Shown one piece after another: positions 62,104 to 64,000 of a stretch of 64,000 bases of DNA; the first letter of the stretch is position 1; each line of letters starts with the position of its first letter. The notes beneath the pieces were generated by a model that was not told where the DNA came from, searched no databases, and was given only the letters and a program-made list of their open reading frames with translations. The position numbers and the translations under genes were made by a program. Origin of the DNA: Pontibacter chinhatensis (GTDB lineage Bacteria > Bacteroidota > Bacteroidia > Cytophagales > Hymenobacteraceae); assembly GCF_900113285.1 (NCBI RefSeq), contig NZ_FOOT01000003.1, positions 372,001-436,000 on the forward strand, given 5' to 3'.

Positions 62104-64000
62104 CTACTCCACTCGCTTCCTATACTCCTCTGCCAGCCTGCTTCGTACGGCCTGCCCCGGCTGCGGCGATTGTTTTGCCGGAGGCAGCAGTTCCGCCCAA
62201 GCCTGTTCTGCCGCCATTAGGCACGAGGTACAAAGCTTTTTGCCAGCTCTTATCTCCGTTATCAGCTGCCGCACGTCCTGCAGGGCCTGTAGGTTCTTGC
62301 CAGAGTTGCTCAGGGCATGCTCCGCCAGCTCCTGACCGGCTTTTTCCAGCAGCTGTGCATCGGCGGGTTTATACTTGCCCGTCTGTTTATACTTTGCCAG
62401 CCAGTTTAGGGCGGCGCGTGTACTTGGCAGCTCCTGCTGCTGGTTTATACTTTTCTGCTCACTTGGCGGCGTGATTTTGTGTAGTTCGCCCGTCAGGCGC
62501 AGCTCCGGCTCTTTTAGCGGTGGCGCCTCGAAGCCGGTTTTAGCCACGTACGCTCGCTGCGACTGCTGCACATCCTTCAACATCCGCAGGGCCTTGTACT
62601 CGAAGGGCAGGGCTTCTTTGGGTTTGTGCGTGCGCAGCCGCAGCTCGGCTTCCCACATCTGCGCCAGCGCCCCTTTTAGCTTAGCTTTCACGGCAGGCTC
62701 AAACAGCGTGGCGGCCTCCTCCATGTCGTGCTTGTGCAGGTAAGGGTCCAGCAGGGCTTCGGGGCTGTTCTGGTTCTCAAATTCCGGGTGGTTGTGGCCA
62801 TCTCCCTCAAAATGCGTTTCTTCCTCATGCTCCTCGGCTCCCTTGGGGATACCGCCTCCCGGACCAATGCCGCTCTCAAACTCCTCGCCCAGAAACTTGC
62901 CGTAGCGCAGGCGCAGCAGCTTTTGGTCTACCCCGATGTTGTTGGAGCGCTCCTCAAACTCGGCCCTGCTAATGCTTTTCTGCTCTTTTAGCAGCTTCTC
63001 GGTGTCGATAATGATTTGGCGCTGGCTGCGGAAGTACTCCGGCACCGGGTTCACGCCGGCCGTCATGTCGAAGTCGGCCTCTACGATGGTGGTGTCCTCA
63101 ATCTGCACAAAGTAGGTTTCAGAGCGGGTGTAGCCGCGGTGGTTGTCCCAGGCCTGCAGGTAAAAGTATAGCTCATCGCCGAAACTCATGCCCAGCTGCT
63201 GCAAATCCAGCGTTTGGTGGATGTTGTAGCTACGGCTGTTGCCGCTTAGGTTGAGTTTGATTTTCTCCTCCCGGAACTTGACGGCCTCGCCGCTACCTTT
63301 AGCCACTGTGGCAATCATGTTGGCTTCGCGGATGCCGTAGTCGTCGGTTAGGCTGGCCTGCAGGGTGACGCGCTGCTGCTCTCCAAGCCGGATTTCGGTA
63401 TACTCCTTTGGCTTGCTGATTTGAATGGCCGGGGGCTCGTCGGGGATAATCTCTAAAGTATAAAAAGCGGATTTCTGCCCGTTCAGGTTGAGGGTGTAGA
63501 GGCCAGGCTCCGTGAAGCTGCGTGAGAAAGTATAGGCCTCCTTTTCTTGCTTAAAGGCCTGTGGCGACTGCTCGTTCAGCTCCAGCTGCAGGTGTGCGGG
63601 TTTACTCGTACGGATGTGCCAGGTAACGGTGGCGCCTTCCTCCACGCGCAGGTTCAGGGTTTTGGCTTGGTAGGCCTGCTTGCCGGTGTAGCGGGGCGGT
63701 GTGATGGTGATATCTATACTTTGAATCTGCGCGGCAGTGTCGGCAGCGGCCACCGGAGCCTCCGGAAACTCAACCTGTATACTTTCAGGTTCAGGTGTGG
63801 TGAGCGCTGCCGCCGGCAAGTATAAAATCCCGACAGAAAGCAACAGCGCCAGGCCCAGGAAAGTATAGGTGGCGGAGCTGCGCAGGGTGAATGCTTGCTG
63901 CTGCTCGGGATGAAGCTCCTGTAGCGTTGCTGTGACGCGCTGCTGCTGAAGCTTTTGCAGTAGGTTTTGTGGCTCCTGCAAGAGCAGCTCGGTGCTGTCC
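62104..64000 (-). CDS. DUF4175-like membrane protein (5' end beyond window)
   Basis: The frame is open to the right edge, so the N-terminus is missing; about 632 residues are visible. After an edge segment (ELLLQEPQNLLQKLQQQRVTA) comes a membrane span (TYTFLGLALLLSVGILYLPA), then a beta-sandwich periplasmic region (TITPPRYTGKQAYQ ... SLTDDYGIREANMI ... LYFYLQAWDNHRGYTRSETYFVQI) and a helical region (KLLKEQKSISRAEFEERSNNIG, VDQKLLRLRYGKFLGEEFE). The order fits DUF4175-type proteins that occur in Bacteroidota operons with MoxR, DUF58 and BatA-like genes. The C-terminal 200 residues are charged and Gln-rich. The TTG near 63981 should not be taken as a start. Confidence 0.7.
   Translation of the reverse strand, partial: DSTELLLQEPQNLLQKLQQQRVTATLQELHPEQQQAFTLRSSATYTFLGLALLLSVGILYLPAAALTTPEPESIQVEFPEAPVAAADTAAQIQSIDITITPPRYTGKQAYQAKTLNLRVEEGATVTWHIRTSKPAHLQLELNEQSPQAFKQEKEAYTFSRSFTEPGLYTLNLNGQKSAFYTLEIIPDEPPAIQISKPKEYTEIRLGEQQRVTLQASLTDDYGIREANMIATVAKGSGEAVKFREEKIKLNLSGNSRSYNIHQTLDLQQLGMSFGDELYFYLQAWDNHRGYTRSETYFVQIEDTTIVEADFDMTAGVNPVPEYFRSQRQIIIDTEKLLKEQKSISRAEFEERSNNIGVDQKLLRLRYGKFLGEEFESGIGPGGGIPKGAEEHEEETHFEGDGHNHPEFENQNSPEALLDPYLHKHDMEEAATLFEPAVKAKLKGALAQMWEAELRLRTHKPKEALPFEYKALRMLKDVQQSQRAYVAKTGFEAPPLKEPELRLTGELHKITPPSEQKSINQQQELPSTRAALNWLAKYKQTGKYKPADAQLLEKAGQELAEHALSNSGKNLQALQDVRQLITEIRAGKKLCTSCLMAAEQAWAELLPPAKQSPQPGQAVRSRLAEEYRKRVE

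Overview
The window comes from the chromosome of a Bacteroidota bacterium, most likely a Hymenobacteraceae/Cytophagales member (Pontibacter-like). Supporting signs are type IX secretion (T9SS) sorting domains of both type A and type B, PorP/SprF and PorE-like partners, promoters that fit the Bacteroidota TTG / TAnnTTTG pattern (best seen upstream of rplU and of the initiator tRNA), weak Shine-Dalgarno sequences, and a class Ia ribonucleotide reductase with an ATP cone. No phage, complete insertion sequence or CRISPR array was found. The genus assignment is an inference from gene content and style.

Layout. 0-5.2 kb: Hsp20 chaperone, a T9SS cargo protein, three tandem paralogues of a small STAS/SpoIIAA-like family, and an OmpA-type lipoprotein. 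5.2-6.3 kb: a 155-bp MITE-like palindromic element and an Abi_C abortive-infection gene. 6.3-11.4 kb: housekeeping genes nrdA, nrdB, rplU, rpmA. 11.6-16.5 kb: a SAM-I riboswitch controlling metH-metF. 16.5-21.7 kb: GNAT acetyltransferase, cyclase-family hydrolase, a fourth STAS-like paralogue, hemW, an Omp85/TamA-like protein, tRNA-fMet. 21.7-26.7 kb: a glycosyltransferase / UDP-galactopyranose mutase / GH5-like operon and a possible PD-(D/E)XK-type protein. 27-40.2 kb: two giant T9SS type B surface proteins, each followed within a few bases by a PorP/SprF protein, the second also by a PorE-like OmpA protein. 41-45.2 kb: a hybrid histidine kinase and a convergent sigma-54-type response regulator. 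45.3-54.7 kb: two PepSY-like secreted proteins, polA, an SGNH-lipoprotein/FadL pair, a thioredoxin-reductase-like flavoprotein and a cyanophycinase. 55.1-55.7 kb: three tiny membrane-peptide genes behind a sigma-54-like control region. 55.8-64 kb: a barrel-like protein, arfB, an alpha/beta hydrolase, a site-2 protease with CBS domains, and a membrane-protein operon (DUF4175-like, YdeI/DUF1905-like, BatA-like) that runs off the right edge.

Cross-cutting features. The heptamer AAGTATA (or TATACTT) is far more frequent than expected, in genes and between genes, in all reading frames and both orientations; it is also used in terminator stems and clusters inside dispersed repeats. Two related repeats of about 0.55-0.63 kb lie in opposite orientation at 40.3-40.9 and 61.5-62.0 kb and bracket about 20.6 kb. 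A triple-hairpin REP-like element occurs three times. The best candidates for undescribed biology are this motif and the micropeptide cluster with its paired 16-bp operator-like sites spaced 22 bp apart.
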